64,000 bases of DNA from Campylobacter corcagiensis (GTDB lineage Bacteria; Campylobacterota; Campylobacteria; Campylobacterales; Campylobacteraceae): contig NZ_CP053842.1 of assembly GCF_013201645.1 (NCBI RefSeq), positions 496,001 through 560,000 on the forward strand. The letters run 5' to 3'. The number at the start of each line of letters is the position of its first letter. Position 1 is the first letter of the stretch. Positions 63,941 through 64,000 of the stretch are shown here, piece by piece. Below the pieces are notes generated by a model. That model worked only from the letters and a program-made list of their open reading frames with translations. It searched no databases and was not told where the DNA came from. A program made the translations under genes and the position numbers.

Positions 63941-64000
63941 GACTTAAAATAGCTGCTTTTTTTGTGATTTTTGTTTGGGTACTTATCCTTTCAAGATTAT
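63937..64000 (+). CDS. mrdA: Start of a penicillin-binding protein 2 gene (5' part only)
   Basis: The last 64 bases start with TTG, nine bases after AAAGGA, overlap the preceding stop, and encode MRLKIAAFFVIFVWVLILSR, a membrane anchor like that of PBP2. The place after an MreD-like gene and the presence of rodA elsewhere support mrdA. Only 21 residues are visible, so the call rests on context. Confidence 0.6.
   Translation, partial: MRLKIAAFFVIFVWVLILSRL

Overview
The window is an AT-rich, densely coding stretch from a Campylobacter-type epsilonproteobacterium. The evidence is the gene order (glyQ-Nif3-zinc ribbon-waaA-rluA-ffh-rpsP-khpA-rimM-trmD-rplS; rluD-flpA-trmB-ftsEX-envC-pyrH-rpoZ-spoT-tyrS-amiA-mnmC; aspS-adk / nadK-recN-tatD-mltD-rlpA-kdsC-lptCA-engB), which as I remember it follows blocks of the C. 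jejuni genome. Promoters mostly show a TATAAT or TGNTATAAT -10 with little -35, and many genes start with TTG. I cannot name the species. A bioDA fusion, a PdxS-type vitamin B6 gene and a separate hisB point away from C. jejuni itself. No rRNA, tRNA, CRISPR array, insertion sequence or prophage was seen. No gap between genes reaches 300 bases; the longest (about 260 bases, 25897-26157) holds a terminator and a promoter.

Layout. 1-563: end of a YedE-type selenium transporter. 618-8289 (minus): SSS transporter, BioD-BioA fusion, glutamine synthetase, a response regulator without output domain, and a MocR/PdxR-type regulator divergent from pdxS (8379). 9386-18793 (plus): trhP, purE, glyQ and a translation/envelope series ending in rplS. 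18970-25896: YceI and a complete MoxR-DUF58-BatABCD operon. 26158-31230: two tandem orphan solute-binding proteins, a small acidic protein, acpS (minus), a DUF4198 periplasmic protein behind a strong promoter with a Fur-like palindrome, a TauE/SafE permease and a DUF1848 protein. 31337-33756 (minus): ArsR-type regulator, free HMA chaperone and Zn/Cd-type P-ATPase with a clear operator. 33887-50667: rodA (minus), then a long plus-strand run of cell-wall, tRNA-modification and stringent-response genes ending in two unknown membrane proteins. 50762-55202 (minus): MetE-like protein, ppa, a YgiW-like protein, adk, aspS. 55262-64000 (plus): nadK, recN, tatD, mltD, rlpA, hisB, kdsC, lptC, lptA, engB, an ArgO-like acetyltransferase, an MreD-like membrane protein and the start of mrdA.

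How the genes work together. Cell-wall growth and division dominate: RodA, FtsE/FtsX, a degenerate LytM factor (EnvC-like), an AmiA-type amidase, MltD, RlpA, MreD-like protein and PBP2, with LPS supply by WaaA, KdsC, LptC and LptA. A second theme is translation (GlyQ, TyrS, AspS, TrmD, RimM, TrmB, MnmC, TrhP, pseudouridine synthases, S16, L19, Ffh). The less ordinary parts are the cofactor genes (bioDA with a coupled transporter; pdxR/pdxS with no pdxT nearby), the DUF1848 protein with a radical-SAM-like cysteine motif at its C-terminus, and the metal-linked loci. I found no obviously new multi-gene defence or mobile system; the findings list the loci most worth checking.
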